Part shown: positions 8,305-16,582 of the stretch, in pieces
Numbering within the stretch: the first letter of the stretch is position 1
Layout: every line of letters begins with the position of its first letter
Source: Dactylosporangium roseum
GTDB taxonomy: Bacteria; Actinomycetota; Actinomycetes; Mycobacteriales; Micromonosporaceae
Length of the DNA: 64,000 nt
NCBI RefSeq assembly: GCF_025264685.1
Contig: NZ_CP073721.1
Location: forward strand, 5,199,001 to 5,263,000
Direction: 5' to 3'
Translations under genes and position numbers: made by a program
Notes under the pieces: model-generated
Seen by the model: only the letters and a program-made list of their open reading frames with translations
Databases searched by the model: none
What the model was told of the DNA's origin: nothing

Positions 8305-9263
8305 TGGGCATCGACGTGCGGCACCTGCGCGCGATCTGCGTCATCGCCGAGGCCGGCAGCGTCACCGCCGCGGCGGCACAACTCAACCTGTCCCAGCCAG
8401 CCCTGACCGCGCAGTTGCACCGGATCGAGGAACTGCTCGGCGGCGTGCTGTTCGTGCGCAGCCGGACGGGCGTGGAGCCGACCGAGCTCGGCCGGCGGGT
8501 CCTCAGCCGTGCCCGGGTGGTCCTCAACGAGGTCGACGCTTTTGTCGATGACTTCCGTGAAGCTCACCGAGCGTCCGGATTCGTCCGGTTGGGTGCGGTT
8601 CACCTCGCCTGCGCCGCGAGTTTGGTCGACCGCGTCAAGGAGGCGTTCCGGGACACCGAGGTCGCCCTGCGCATCGAGCCGTCCTCACGGCTGCTGGTGG
8701 ACGCCGTCACGCACGGACAGCTCGACGCCGCCCTCGTCGGGATCATGGAGGGTTTCGAGATCCCGTTCGGCAGCATGCTGGCCAGCCGCACCCTCATCCC
8801 GCGGTACCCGATCTTCATCGCCCTGTCCGCGTCCCACCGGCTCGCCCAGCAGGACAGCGTCGACCTGGCCGACCTGAGCGGCGAACGGTGGGTCAGCCCG
8901 CCCGGGCCGGACGACGGCTCGCTCACCTCGCTGCGCCGCGCCTGCCGGGCGGCCGGGTTCGAGCCCGACATCCGTTACGACGCTCCCAGCGGCGCCGGCC
9001 AGCCCCTGGTACAGTCCGGCAACGGCGTCCGCCTCGTCGACCCCACCTGGCCTCAGCCGCCCGGCACCGTGGTCCTGCCGCTCCACGGCGAACCGCAGAT
9101 CGCCCGCCTCGTCGTCATCTGGCGCCGCGACGCGTTCAGCCAGGTCGAGAGCGAGTTGCTCTACCGCGGGGTCACCAACGCGTTCCTCGACCACGTGCCG
9201 AACAACCCGGCGTTCGAGCGGTGGTGGCACGCCAACCCCCAGGCACACCCGATCGTCCAGTAG
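8304..9263 (+). CDS. LysR-family transcriptional regulator
   Basis: DNA-binding regulator of 319 aa. The N-terminal winged helix spans residues 1-60 (LRAICVIAEAGSVTAAAAQ, then LSQPALTAQLHRIEELLG), followed by a periplasmic-binding-like effector domain from about residue 90. A TTG two codons upstream is an alternative start, but ATG 8304 fits the nearby -10 box. It is divergent from the dpp-type operon and probably controls it, with the ligand likely related to the imported substrate. The effector is unknown. Downstream lies a stretch of gene debris rather than a functional partner. Confidence 0.9.
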   Translation: MGIDVRHLRAICVIAEAGSVTAAAAQLNLSQPALTAQLHRIEELLGGVLFVRSRTGVEPTELGRRVLSRARVVLNEVDAFVDDFREAHRASGFVRLGAVHLACAASLVDRVKEAFRDTEVALRIEPSSRLLVDAVTHGQLDAALVGIMEGFEIPFGSMLASRTLIPRYPIFIALSASHRLAQQDSVDLADLSGERWVSPPGPDDGSLTSLRRACRAAGFEPDIRYDAPSGAGQPLVQSGNGVRLVDPTWPQPPGTVVLPLHGEPQIARLVVIWRRDAFSQVESELLYRGVTNAFLDHVPNNPAFERWWHANPQAHPIVQ

Positions 9264-9424
9264 CCGGCAGTCCCAGCCGGCGGTGCTGGGCGGGGAGACG
9301 GGGACGCCGTCGCGGAAGCTCACCGGACCGGGCAGGCCGATGCCGACGGCGTGGAGCCGGTCGAAGTGTCCTTCGGCGCGAAGCTTGCCGAGAATGTCCT
9401 TGATCACGGCGAGCACGGGTTCCT
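9264..9424 (-). pseudogene. internal fragment of a ROK-family sugar kinase/regulator gene
   Basis: On the minus strand this stretch reads as about 53 residues with ROK character: HAVGIGLPGPVSFRDGVPV followed by SPPSTAGWD. In ROK proteins this segment sits in the middle of the chain, ahead of the sugar-binding site. Both flanks are missing: the ATP-binding start upstream, and everything after GWD, where the frame runs into the LysR gene. I see no complete copy nearby (the NanK-like ROK gene at 14631 is a different sequence). It is a decayed remnant of a sugar-use locus. Confidence 0.6.
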
Positions 9425-9426
9425 AG

Positions 9427-9573
9427 CTTCCAGCGCTCCGCAACTACATGAAGACCCTGCCGGCCGAGACCGACGAGGCCGCCGTCATGGCCGCGGCACC
9501 GACGCTCATCGTCTACGTCCTGCTCCAGAAACAGTTCATCGCGGGACTGGCGCTCGGGTCCGCCAAAGGTTGA
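9427..9573 (+). pseudogene. C-terminal fragment of a sugar ABC transporter permease (MalG type)
   Basis: After an in-frame TAG (9424-9426) the plus strand encodes 48 residues ending VLLQKQFIAGLALGSAKG-stop. This is the usual C-terminus of MalG-type permeases, where the last helix is followed by a short tail such as GLTLGAVKG. Everything upstream is missing. It abuts the ROK fragment and overlaps, on the opposite strand, the 3' end of the AfsR-like gene. A ROK regulator next to a sugar importer is a common arrangement, so both fragments may come from one lost locus. Confidence 0.62.
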
Positions 9574-12557
9574 CGTCGCACGACGAGCCGCTCGGCTTCG
9601 TCCCGCGAGCGGCGTGCGGCGTCGTGCCGACCAGCGTGCCGCTGGGCGTCGCCGAGTGCGACGAGGGCACGGATCAGGTCGATCCTGCTGTCGGCCCGGC
9701 GGAAATGCTCCGCCGCCCGCTGGAGGCAGTCCGCGGCCCAGCGCGGGTGGTCGTGGGCGAGCGCCGCCTCGCCCAGAGCGGTCATCGCGTGACCCCGGAC
9801 GAGCGGGTCGTGGATGGTGCCGGCGCGGTCGCGCGCCTGGTGCAGGGCGGCGAGGGCGGCGGTGGTCCGGCCCAGGCGCAGCCGGACACGACCGAGGTCG
9901 GTCAGGATGTGCGCCTCGCCGGCGACGTCACCCACGCTCCGGGCGAGGGCCAGCGCGTCATCCAGGCTGCCGGCCGACACGTCGAGCCGTCCTGCCCGCA
10001 GGTGAACCTGGCCCGTCCGGTGCAGGGCCTGGGCGAGCACCCGGGGGTTGCCTGATGCGCGGGCATGCCGGACCGCGTCGGGCGCCAACTGTTCGGCTGC
10101 CGCGACGTCGCCATGGATGAGGCTGATGCCGGCAAGCACCTGGAGAATGTAGGCGATCTCGGTTTCCACACCCAGCGACCGAACGGTCGCCAGGGCCTGC
10201 CGGAACAGGCGGGCCGCGTCGGTGGTACGGCCGCGGCTGTAGTGCACGAACGCCTGTCCCCGGATCGCGACGGCGACACCCTGCTCGTCACCGACCTCGC
10301 GACACAGCGTCTCGGCAGCGGCGAGGTGGCCTTCGGCGTCGGCGTAGCGGCGCAGCCCCGAGGCGAACGTGCCCAGTTCCAGCAGGACGGCCGCCTCGCC
10401 CGCACGGTCCGCAGCCCGTCGGGTGGCCCGCAACGTGGCGAGCAGTACGGCGAGTGCGTCGTCGTGGTAGGCGCGTTGAATGAGGAACTGCCTGACCGCC
10501 ATGGCAAGGCCGAGCCCGGGGTCGGACAGCCCTCCTCGCGCCGCCTGGTGGACGGCGGCGACGATCAACCGGTGCTGCGACTCGAACCACCGCGTCGGGT
10601 CGGCCCTCACCTCCTCGACCAGGTCGGGCGGCGGCGACCAGGCCGGCGCCCGGTCACGGCGTCGCAGCCGGTCGTCCAGCACCGGCCCGGCGGCGGCGCG
10701 ACAGAGGCACAGCAGCGCGTCAAGCGCCCGGCGGAGCGCCGCGGACCGCTGCGCGGCGGGTTCGTCGGAGGCGAGCCGCTGCCGGGCGAAGCCACGGATC
10801 AGATCATGGAACCGGTAATGGGTGTGCGCGCCGCGGCCCGTGTCGACGGCCTCCACCAGGTGGGCGTCGACCAACTCCTCCAGGTGTTCCTGCCCCTGGC
10901 CGAGCGGCTGGTCCAGCAACGCGGCCGCGGCCCAGGCGGGGAAGGCGTGCGCGTCGAGGACCGCCAGCAGCCGGAACAGGCGCCGCGCCGGCGCACTGAG
11001 CGCGTCGTGCATCAACCAGATCCCGGCCCGGACCGCCATTCCGCCGTGCACGAGTTCGTCAAGTCGTCGCTCTTCGTCGGCGAGCCGGTCGGCGATCTGT
11101 GCGACACTCCAGTGCGGCCGCATCGCCAATCTGGCGCCGGCGATCCGCAGGGCCAGCGGCAGATGTCCACACAGCTCGGCCAGTTTCCGGGCCGGTGCCG
11201 GCTCCTGACGCACGCGGTCGCCGCCGACGAGGCGGGACAGCAGGTCCAGCGACTGCTCCGGCTCGAACCGGCCGAGGTCGATGCGGACGGCACCGGCGAG
11301 GCCGGGCAGCCGGCGGCGGCAGGTCACCAGGACCGCGCAGTTGCGGCTGCCGGGCAGCAGCGGGACGACGTCGTCCTCGCCGGCGACGTCGTCGAGGACG
11401 ACGAGCACACGCCGGTCGGCGAGCAGGTTCCGGAACAGCTCCGCCCGCTCGTCGATGCTGTCCGGGATCGCCGTGCCGTGCACGTCGAGCATTCGCAGGA
11501 ATCGCGCCAGGATCTGCGTCGGCCCGGCGGGATCGCCGCCGCCGGCGTGGAGGCTCGCGAACAACTGGCCGTCCGGGTAGACGGCACCCAGGTCGTGGGC
11601 CGCGTGCACCGCCAGGGTGGTCTTGCCGACCCCGGCGCGTCCCGAGATGGCGACGATCGGGACGGCCAGGCTGCCACCGTCCGCGTCGACGTCCTTCACC
11701 GTACGGTGGATGGTCGCGAGGTGGTCGAGGCGGCCGGTGAAGTCGCCGATGGTGGCGGGCAGCGTGCGGGGCCGGACCGGCCGGCCGGGACGGTCCGGGC
11801 CGCCCGTCGCCACCGCGTCCGGCAGAGCCGGCAAGTGGCCGCGCAGCACGGCCAGATGGACAGCGCGCAACCCCGGTGACGGGTCGGCGCCGAGCTCGTC
11901 GGCAAGGAGCCGCCGGGCCTCGGCGTAGGCGGCCAGCGCCTCCGCCTGCCGCCCGGCGCCGGCGAGAGCCTTGATGAGCAGCACGTACAGCCGTTCCCGC
12001 AGCGGATGGCCGGCCACCAGCTCGCGCAGCTCCGCCACCACCGAGCCACCCTTGCCGCACCGCAGCTCCGCTTCGATCCGCTCCTCCACCACGGTGATCC
12101 GAAGCTCTTCGAGCCGTGCGGCCTGGGCCGCCGCGAACGGCGCGTCGACGTCGACCAGCGCGGGGCCCCGCCAGAGCTGTAGCGCCTCGGCCAGGAGGTC
12201 GGCAGCCCGTGCGTGGTCACCCTGGTCCGACGCTTTCCGCCCGGCAGCGGCCAGCCGCTGGAAGCGGTGGGCGTCGACATCGTCGGTGTCCACCACCACG
12301 CGATAGCCGGCCGGATGCGGCCGCACGGTGTCGCCGAGCAGACGGCGCAGCCGAGCCACCTGTGACCGGAGCGCGTTGACCGCGCCGCCGGGCGGCCGTG
12401 CCCCGTACAGCCCGTCGACCAACCGCTCCGTCGTCACGACCTCGCCACCGGCAGTGACGAGCAGCGCCAGCAGCGCCCGCAGCCCAGGCCCACCGACGGT
12501 CAGCCGCCGGCCGTCGCCGTCTTCGACCAGCGTCGGTCCGAGGATGCCGAACCTCAT
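9513..12557 (-). CDS. AfsR/SARP-family transcriptional regulator with NB-ARC and TPR domains
   Basis: Large multidomain activator of 1014 aa. Order: OmpR-like winged helix (1-95, MRFGILGPTLVEDGDGRR at the start), bacterial transcriptional activation domain (about 100-245), NB-ARC ATPase with P-loop ISGRAGVGKTTLAV near residue 305, then tetratricopeptide-like helical repeats to the end. Proteins of this build activate secondary metabolism or stress genes in actinomycetes. The start is ATG 12557, where the conserved domain begins; the frame stays open further upstream but without family similarity. The last 20 codons lie opposite the remnant of a sugar permease, so its C-terminus (AMNCFWSRT) may have been formed by the rearrangement there. 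Targets are unknown; the divergent DoxX-like pair is a candidate. Confidence 0.9.
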   Translation of the reverse strand: MRFGILGPTLVEDGDGRRLTVGGPGLRALLALLVTAGGEVVTTERLVDGLYGARPPGGAVNALRSQVARLRRLLGDTVRPHPAGYRVVVDTDDVDAHRFQRLAAAGRKASDQGDHARAADLLAEALQLWRGPALVDVDAPFAAAQAARLEELRITVVEERIEAELRCGKGGSVVAELRELVAGHPLRERLYVLLIKALAGAGRQAEALAAYAEARRLLADELGADPSPGLRAVHLAVLRGHLPALPDAVATGGPDRPGRPVRPRTLPATIGDFTGRLDHLATIHRTVKDVDADGGSLAVPIVAISGRAGVGKTTLAVHAAHDLGAVYPDGQLFASLHAGGGDPAGPTQILARFLRMLDVHGTAIPDSIDERAELFRNLLADRRVLVVLDDVAGEDDVVPLLPGSRNCAVLVTCRRRLPGLAGAVRIDLGRFEPEQSLDLLSRLVGGDRVRQEPAPARKLAELCGHLPLALRIAGARLAMRPHWSVAQIADRLADEERRLDELVHGGMAVRAGIWLMHDALSAPARRLFRLLAVLDAHAFPAWAAAALLDQPLGQGQEHLEELVDAHLVEAVDTGRGAHTHYRFHDLIRGFARQRLASDEPAAQRSAALRRALDALLCLCRAAAGPVLDDRLRRRDRAPAWSPPPDLVEEVRADPTRWFESQHRLIVAAVHQAARGGLSDPGLGLAMAVRQFLIQRAYHDDALAVLLATLRATRRAADRAGEAAVLLELGTFASGLRRYADAEGHLAAAETLCREVGDEQGVAVAIRGQAFVHYSRGRTTDAARLFRQALATVRSLGVETEIAYILQVLAGISLIHGDVAAAEQLAPDAVRHARASGNPRVLAQALHRTGQVHLRAGRLDVSAGSLDDALALARSVGDVAGEAHILTDLGRVRLRLGRTTAALAALHQARDRAGTIHDPLVRGHAMTALGEAALAHDHPRWAADCLQRAAEHFRRADSRIDLIRALVALGDAQRHAGRHDAARRSRDEAERLVVRRQPLADPSASPAMNCFWSRT

Positions 12558-12744
12558 CCGAGCATCTTCCCGGCCGGGACCACGCCTCCGCCACCTGCCC
12601 GAACGGTGCCGCAACCGCGCCGGACGGCGGCGGTGACCGATCGGTGCTCCGCCGGTGATCTCGTCCGCGCAAACTGACCCAGCGACCCCGCCGATGCCGT
12701 TGCCGGCACGACGAGGCAACGAGGACCTGACGAAGGGAGACCCC

Positions 12745-13200
12745 ATGATCCGCAACGGCGCCACACGCTTCGCCCGCGGCTCCACCGCACGGCGCCGCGC
12801 CGCCACCATCGCCTCGTGGTCACTGCAACTGCTCCTGGCCGCACAGTTCGCCGCGGGTGGGCTGCTCAAGCTCGCCGGCGACGCGCAGATGGTCGACCTG
12901 TTCGATCGCATCGGTGCTGGGCAATGGATGCGCTACCTGGTCGGGGTGCTGGAACTGGCCGGCGCCGCCGGCCTGCTGGTGCCACGCCTGGCGGCGCCGG
13001 CCGCGCTCGCGCTGGCCGGCCTCATGGTCGGGGCCCTGGTCACGAACCTGCTCATCGGCATCAACGCCGTCCTGCCCGCGGCCTTGCTCCTGGCCGCCGG
13101 CGTCATCGTCTGCTGCCGACGAGATCACCTGTCCGCCTGGTCCCGAGCCGCTGACGGCCGAGCCCACTCCCCCAACCTTCGAAGGAGGCCATCGTCATGA
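12745..13200 (+). CDS. DoxX-like integral membrane protein
   Basis: Small four-helix membrane protein, 151 aa. The first helix (SLQLLLAAQFAAGGLLKLAG) carries the DoxX-like pattern with a lysine/aspartate pair at its end, followed by YLVGVLELAGAAGLLVPRL and two more hydrophobic segments. The start is ATG 12745, with AGGGAGA just upstream. Its stop overlaps the next gene (ATGA), so the two are translationally coupled. DoxX-like proteins are associated with redox or membrane homeostasis, but the function of this branch is unknown. It is divergent from the AfsR-like gene. Confidence 0.8.
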   Translation: MIRNGATRFARGSTARRRAATIASWSLQLLLAAQFAAGGLLKLAGDAQMVDLFDRIGAGQWMRYLVGVLELAGAAGLLVPRLAAPAALALAGLMVGALVTNLLIGINAVLPAALLLAAGVIVCCRRDHLSAWSRAADGRAHSPNLRRRPSS

Positions 13201-13643
13201 CCGACAGCGGCACAGACCAGAATTCCGCCAAGACTCCCCACCCGAACCTGCAACGCCTCAGCGTACTGGTCGGCACCTGGCGGGTGTCCGGACCCGGACA
13301 CAGCGGCACGGTCACCTACGAGTGGATGGACGGCGGCCATTTCCTGGTCCAGCACGTCCGTCTGGTCCAGGACGACCGGCCCACCACGGGCGTCGAATAC
13401 ATCGGGTACGACCCGGACACGGACACCCTGAGGTCCCACTTCTTCGGCAGCGACGGCGACCTGCTGGAATACGTGTACGAGGTGGTCGATCACGAGCTCA
13501 CCATCTGGTTCGGCGAGCCGGGCTCACCCGCGAAGTACAGCGGAACCTTCAACGCGCAGGCCACCGCCGCCACCGGCGCGTGGAGCTGGCCCGGTGGTGG
13601 CTACACGTCCACCATGACCCGGATCGACCCCGGACAGCACTGA
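13197..13643 (+). CDS. DUF1579-like small beta-barrel protein
   Basis: Cytoplasmic protein of 148 aa without signal peptide. It opens LQRLSVLVGTWRVSG, continues YEWMDGGHFLVQHV and EYIGYDPDTDTLRSHFFGSDG, and ends in further short strands. This is the layout of DUF1579-type lipocalin-like barrels, in which the Leu-x-Gly-x-Trp motif opens the barrel. The ATGA overlap with the DoxX-like gene shows they form one unit. The ligand or reaction is unknown. Confidence 0.68.
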   Translation: MTDSGTDQNSAKTPHPNLQRLSVLVGTWRVSGPGHSGTVTYEWMDGGHFLVQHVRLVQDDRPTTGVEYIGYDPDTDTLRSHFFGSDGDLLEYVYEVVDHELTIWFGEPGSPAKYSGTFNAQATAATGAWSWPGGGYTSTMTRIDPGQH

Positions 13644-13917
13644 ACCCGCTGCCGGTCACCGCCGGCTTCGCCGAGCGGGCGGGTCGACGTCTGTCACGCA
13701 CGCCTCTCCTTTCCGGAGTGTCCGTTCCGGCCCGGTGCGGTCGGCGCCGCAACGACCGCCATCCTGCCGCAAACAACAGGCAACTGTCAACACTTGTCCG
13801 ACAAGCCCGGCGCAGTCGCTGAGCCCGAAGATGGATTTACGTCAGGCCTTCGCACTATTTCGTGGCCCGCCTCGGACCGGACCGCCACGCGCCCCGGCCG
13901 CCTGAGCGGGGCAGGCG

Positions 13918-14634
13918 TCATCGGTGCTCCGCGGTCACAGGTGCGGGCCGGTGGGTCGCGTCGGCGAACCTGCGGGTGATCCAGACCGGGTCGGTGATGG
14001 CGGTGCCGACGACCACGGCGCCGGCACCGGCCTCCAGGGCCTCCCGGACCTGCTCGATCCGGTGGTACCGCCCTTCGGCGATGATCGGCACGGCCGGCAG
14101 CTCGGCCACCAGGTCCCGGACGAGGGCGAGGTCCGGCTCGGCGGTCCGCGGGCTGTACGGGGTGTACCCGGACAGCGTGGTCGCGACCAGGTCGGCGCCC
14201 GCCGAGGCCGCCGCGACGCCTTCGGCCACCGTGGAAACGTCGGCCATGACGATGCCGCCGGCGTCGTGCACCGCCTCGATCGTCTCGCGCAGTTCGGCGC
14301 CGTCGGGGCGGGGACGCGTCGTGGCGTCGGTCGCCACGACGGCCGCGCCGGCGGCGAGCACCCGCAGCGCGTCCGCGACGGTCGGGGTGATGAACACCCC
14401 GTCGGTGCCGCTCTTCGTCAGGCCGATGACCGGCACGGCGACGGCGGCGGCGACGGCACGGACGTCGGCGATGCCGCCGACCCCTCCGCACCGCACGGCG
14501 GTGGCTCCGCCGAGCACCGCGGCTTCCGCGAGCCGCCGCATCGTGGATGTGTCACGCAGCGGGTGCTCGGGCCCGGCCTGGCACGAGACGATGAGCCCGC
14601 CGCGGATCGTCGCCATGAGGTCGGTGAGGTTCAT
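13918..14634 (-). CDS. nanE: N-acetylmannosamine-6-phosphate 2-epimerase
   Basis: Converts ManNAc-6-phosphate to GlcNAc-6-phosphate in sialic acid breakdown; 238 aa TIM barrel. Family motifs in order: GGLIVSCQA, GATAVRCGGVGGI, VIGLTKSGTDGVFITPT with the catalytic-region lysine, VATDATTRPRPDG, GIVMADVST, TTLSGYT, PIIAEGRYH and VVVGTAITDPVWITRRF. The start is ATG 14634, overlapping the nanK stop (ATGA). It ends the minus-strand operon. Neighbours supply kinase, lyase and transporter, which strongly supports the assignment. Confidence 0.93.
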   Translation of the reverse strand: MNLTDLMATIRGGLIVSCQAGPEHPLRDTSTMRRLAEAAVLGGATAVRCGGVGGIADVRAVAAAVAVPVIGLTKSGTDGVFITPTVADALRVLAAGAAVVATDATTRPRPDGAELRETIEAVHDAGGIVMADVSTVAEGVAAASAGADLVATTLSGYTPYSPRTAEPDLALVRDLVAELPAVPIIAEGRYHRIEQVREALEAGAGAVVVGTAITDPVWITRRFADATHRPAPVTAEHR

Positions 14635-15614
14635 GCGTGCTCCCCTGCGGATGCGGTGTCGTTCCGGCGGTGTCCGGCCACGGCCCCTCTGGCCAGGCGT
14701 GCCGCGCCGAGCAGTGCGATGTCCGCGCCCGTGGCCGGGACGAGGACGGGCACCGACCGCAGCGGCGGGAGCGCCTCGGCCCGGAACGCCGCACGGGCCT
14801 CGTCGGTGAACTCGACGACGTTGAGCGCGACGCCACCGCCGAGGGTCACGGCGTCGACGTCGACCGCGGCGACCAGGCCGGCCAGGGCGCGGCCGAGCAG
14901 GCGCCCCGCGGCGCGGATCACGGCGTCCGCGCCGCGATCACCGGCCCGCATCCGTCCGACCACCTCCGTGAGCGGCAGCACGTCGACGGCACGCCGTTCG
15001 GCGTAGGCGGCGGCAATGGCCGGGCCGGCGACGACCGCCTCGAGATGGTCGCGGCGTCCGCAGCCGCACGGGATCGCGCCGTGCGCGGGAACGAGCAGAT
15101 GGGCGACCTCGCCGCTGCTGGCATGCGGGCCCGGCCACGCGGCACCGTGCCGCAGCAGGGCGCCGCCGACGCCGGTGCCGATCGAGACATGCAGCACCTC
15201 GCGGTGCGGTGCCACCGCCGGGTCCTGCGCGGTGCCGACGGCGGCGACGCGGACGTCGTTGGCGACGGCGATCGGCAGCCCGGTGCGGCGGCGCAGTTCG
15301 TCGCCGACGGGAGTGCCGGCCCAGCCGGGCAGGATGTCCGTGGCCGAACGTACCGTCGCCGTCGCCGGGTCGATGACGCCCGGGGCGCCGACGCCGGCGG
15401 CGCGCACCGTGACGCCCAGCCGGTCGGCGTGCAGGCACAGGTCGTGGACGAGCCCGGCGACGGCGTCGAGGACGGCCCGCGCGCCGGCGGGGGTGGCGAC
15501 CCGCGTCCGTTCCAGGATCCGGCCGGTGTCGTCGACCAGGCCTGCGGCGATCTTCGTGCCGCCGATGTCGACCGCGGCCCAGGCACGGCGGCCCGATGCG
15601 TTCCCGCTGGTCAC
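14631..15614 (-). CDS. nanK: ROK-family kinase, probable N-acetylmannosamine kinase
   Basis: Likely phosphorylates ManNAc to ManNAc-6-phosphate for NanE; 327 aa. N-terminal phosphate-binding motif AVDIGGTKIAAGLVD, catalytic region VANDVRVAAVG, and ATP-site glycines VSIGTGVGGALL. The ROK zinc motif reads IPCGCGRRDHLEAVV. The usual form ends CxCGxxGCxE, so here Gly-Cys is replaced by Asp-His and the last ligand would be histidine. The start is GTG 15614, overlapping the upstream stop as GTGA. Substrate is inferred from context; a glucokinase role is the alternative. Confidence 0.85.
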   Translation of the reverse strand: MTSGNASGRRAWAAVDIGGTKIAAGLVDDTGRILERTRVATPAGARAVLDAVAGLVHDLCLHADRLGVTVRAAGVGAPGVIDPATATVRSATDILPGWAGTPVGDELRRRTGLPIAVANDVRVAAVGTAQDPAVAPHREVLHVSIGTGVGGALLRHGAAWPGPHASSGEVAHLLVPAHGAIPCGCGRRDHLEAVVAGPAIAAAYAERRAVDVLPLTEVVGRMRAGDRGADAVIRAAGRLLGRALAGLVAAVDVDAVTLGGGVALNVVEFTDEARAAFRAEALPPLRSVPVLVPATGADIALLGAARLARGAVAGHRRNDTASAGEHA

Positions 15615-16582
15615 AGCAGTCCCGTCGCCACCAATGTGCGCCGCACGACGTCGGCCTCGGCGTCGTCGAGCGGGATCTGCGGCGGTGCGGTGACCGCGTG
15701 GTCGATGACACCGCGCAGCTTCAGGGCCGTCTTGAACGCGCCGAGGGCCGAGGAGCCGCGCCCCATCCGCGCCGGCGAACCGGCCTGCACGATACGCATC
15801 AGCCGCAGCAGCCGCTCCTGTTCCCGGCCCGCCCGGTCCCAGTCGCCGTCGCGGGCGTGCCCGTAGAGCTTCGCGTAGCCGTGCGGGTCGACATTGCCCA
15901 GGCCGGGGACCACGCCGTCGGCACCCATCCGCAACGCGCTGTCCACGGTCAACTCCGAGCCCGTGAGCACGCTGAAGGTCGTCAGTCCGGCATCCCGGCG
16001 CGCGATGAGCAGGTCACGCATGGCCGCGTCGTCGCCCGTGGAGTCCTTCAGCCCGGTGAGCACCCCGTCGGCGGCGAGCCGCAGGATCATCTGCGGGTCG
16101 AGCCGGGTGTGCACCGAGACCGGCAGGTCGTAGGCGTACAGCGGGGCCTGGCACCGCTCGGCGATCCGCCGCAGGTGCAGCTCCACCTCGGCGGGATGGG
16201 TCCGGGTGTAGAACGGCGCGGTGGCGACGATGCCGGAACAGCCGGCGCGCACGGCGCGGTCGGCGTGGTCGAGCACGCGGAGCGTCGTCATGTCGATGAC
16301 CCCCACCAGCACCGGCACCTGCCCGGCGACGTGCCGCATGACCGTGTCGACGACCACGGCACGGTGCCGGTCCGGCAGAAACGCCACCTCGCTCGAGGAG
16401 CCGAGCACGAACAGCCCGTCCACGCCGCCGTCGAGCTGGAAGTCGACCAATCGCTGCAGTGACGCGACATCGACCTCCAGATCGGGGGTGAGCGGCGTGC
16501 ACACCGGCGGCACGACGCCGGTGAGTCCGCGGGGTACCACGGGTTCCGGTGCGGTCGCGGAGGTGGCGGTGCTGATGGTCAT
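15611..16582 (-). CDS. DHDPS/NAL-family lyase, probable N-acetylneuraminate lyase
   Basis: Class I aldolase of the dihydrodipicolinate synthase/N-acetylneuraminate lyase superfamily, 323 aa TIM barrel. The Schiff-base lysine sits in TGLKDSTGDD. The catalytic tyrosine motif reads YAYDLPVSVHTRL (YNIP or YDIP in relatives), and the pyruvate-carboxylate loop reads LGSSSEVAFL instead of GSTGE. In this operon it most likely splits sialic acid into pyruvate and ManNAc, which feeds NanK and NanE. Sequence alone cannot exclude another 2-keto-acid aldolase. The start is ATG 16582, with GAGGAG upstream; it overlaps the ATPase gene before it and the kinase gene after it by 4 nt each. Confidence 0.8.
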   Translation of the reverse strand: MTISTATSATAPEPVVPRGLTGVVPPVCTPLTPDLEVDVASLQRLVDFQLDGGVDGLFVLGSSSEVAFLPDRHRAVVVDTVMRHVAGQVPVLVGVIDMTTLRVLDHADRAVRAGCSGIVATAPFYTRTHPAEVELHLRRIAERCQAPLYAYDLPVSVHTRLDPQMILRLAADGVLTGLKDSTGDDAAMRDLLIARRDAGLTTFSVLTGSELTVDSALRMGADGVVPGLGNVDPHGYAKLYGHARDGDWDRAGREQERLLRLMRIVQAGSPARMGRGSSALGAFKTALKLRGVIDHAVTAPPQIPLDDAEADVVRRTLVATGLL

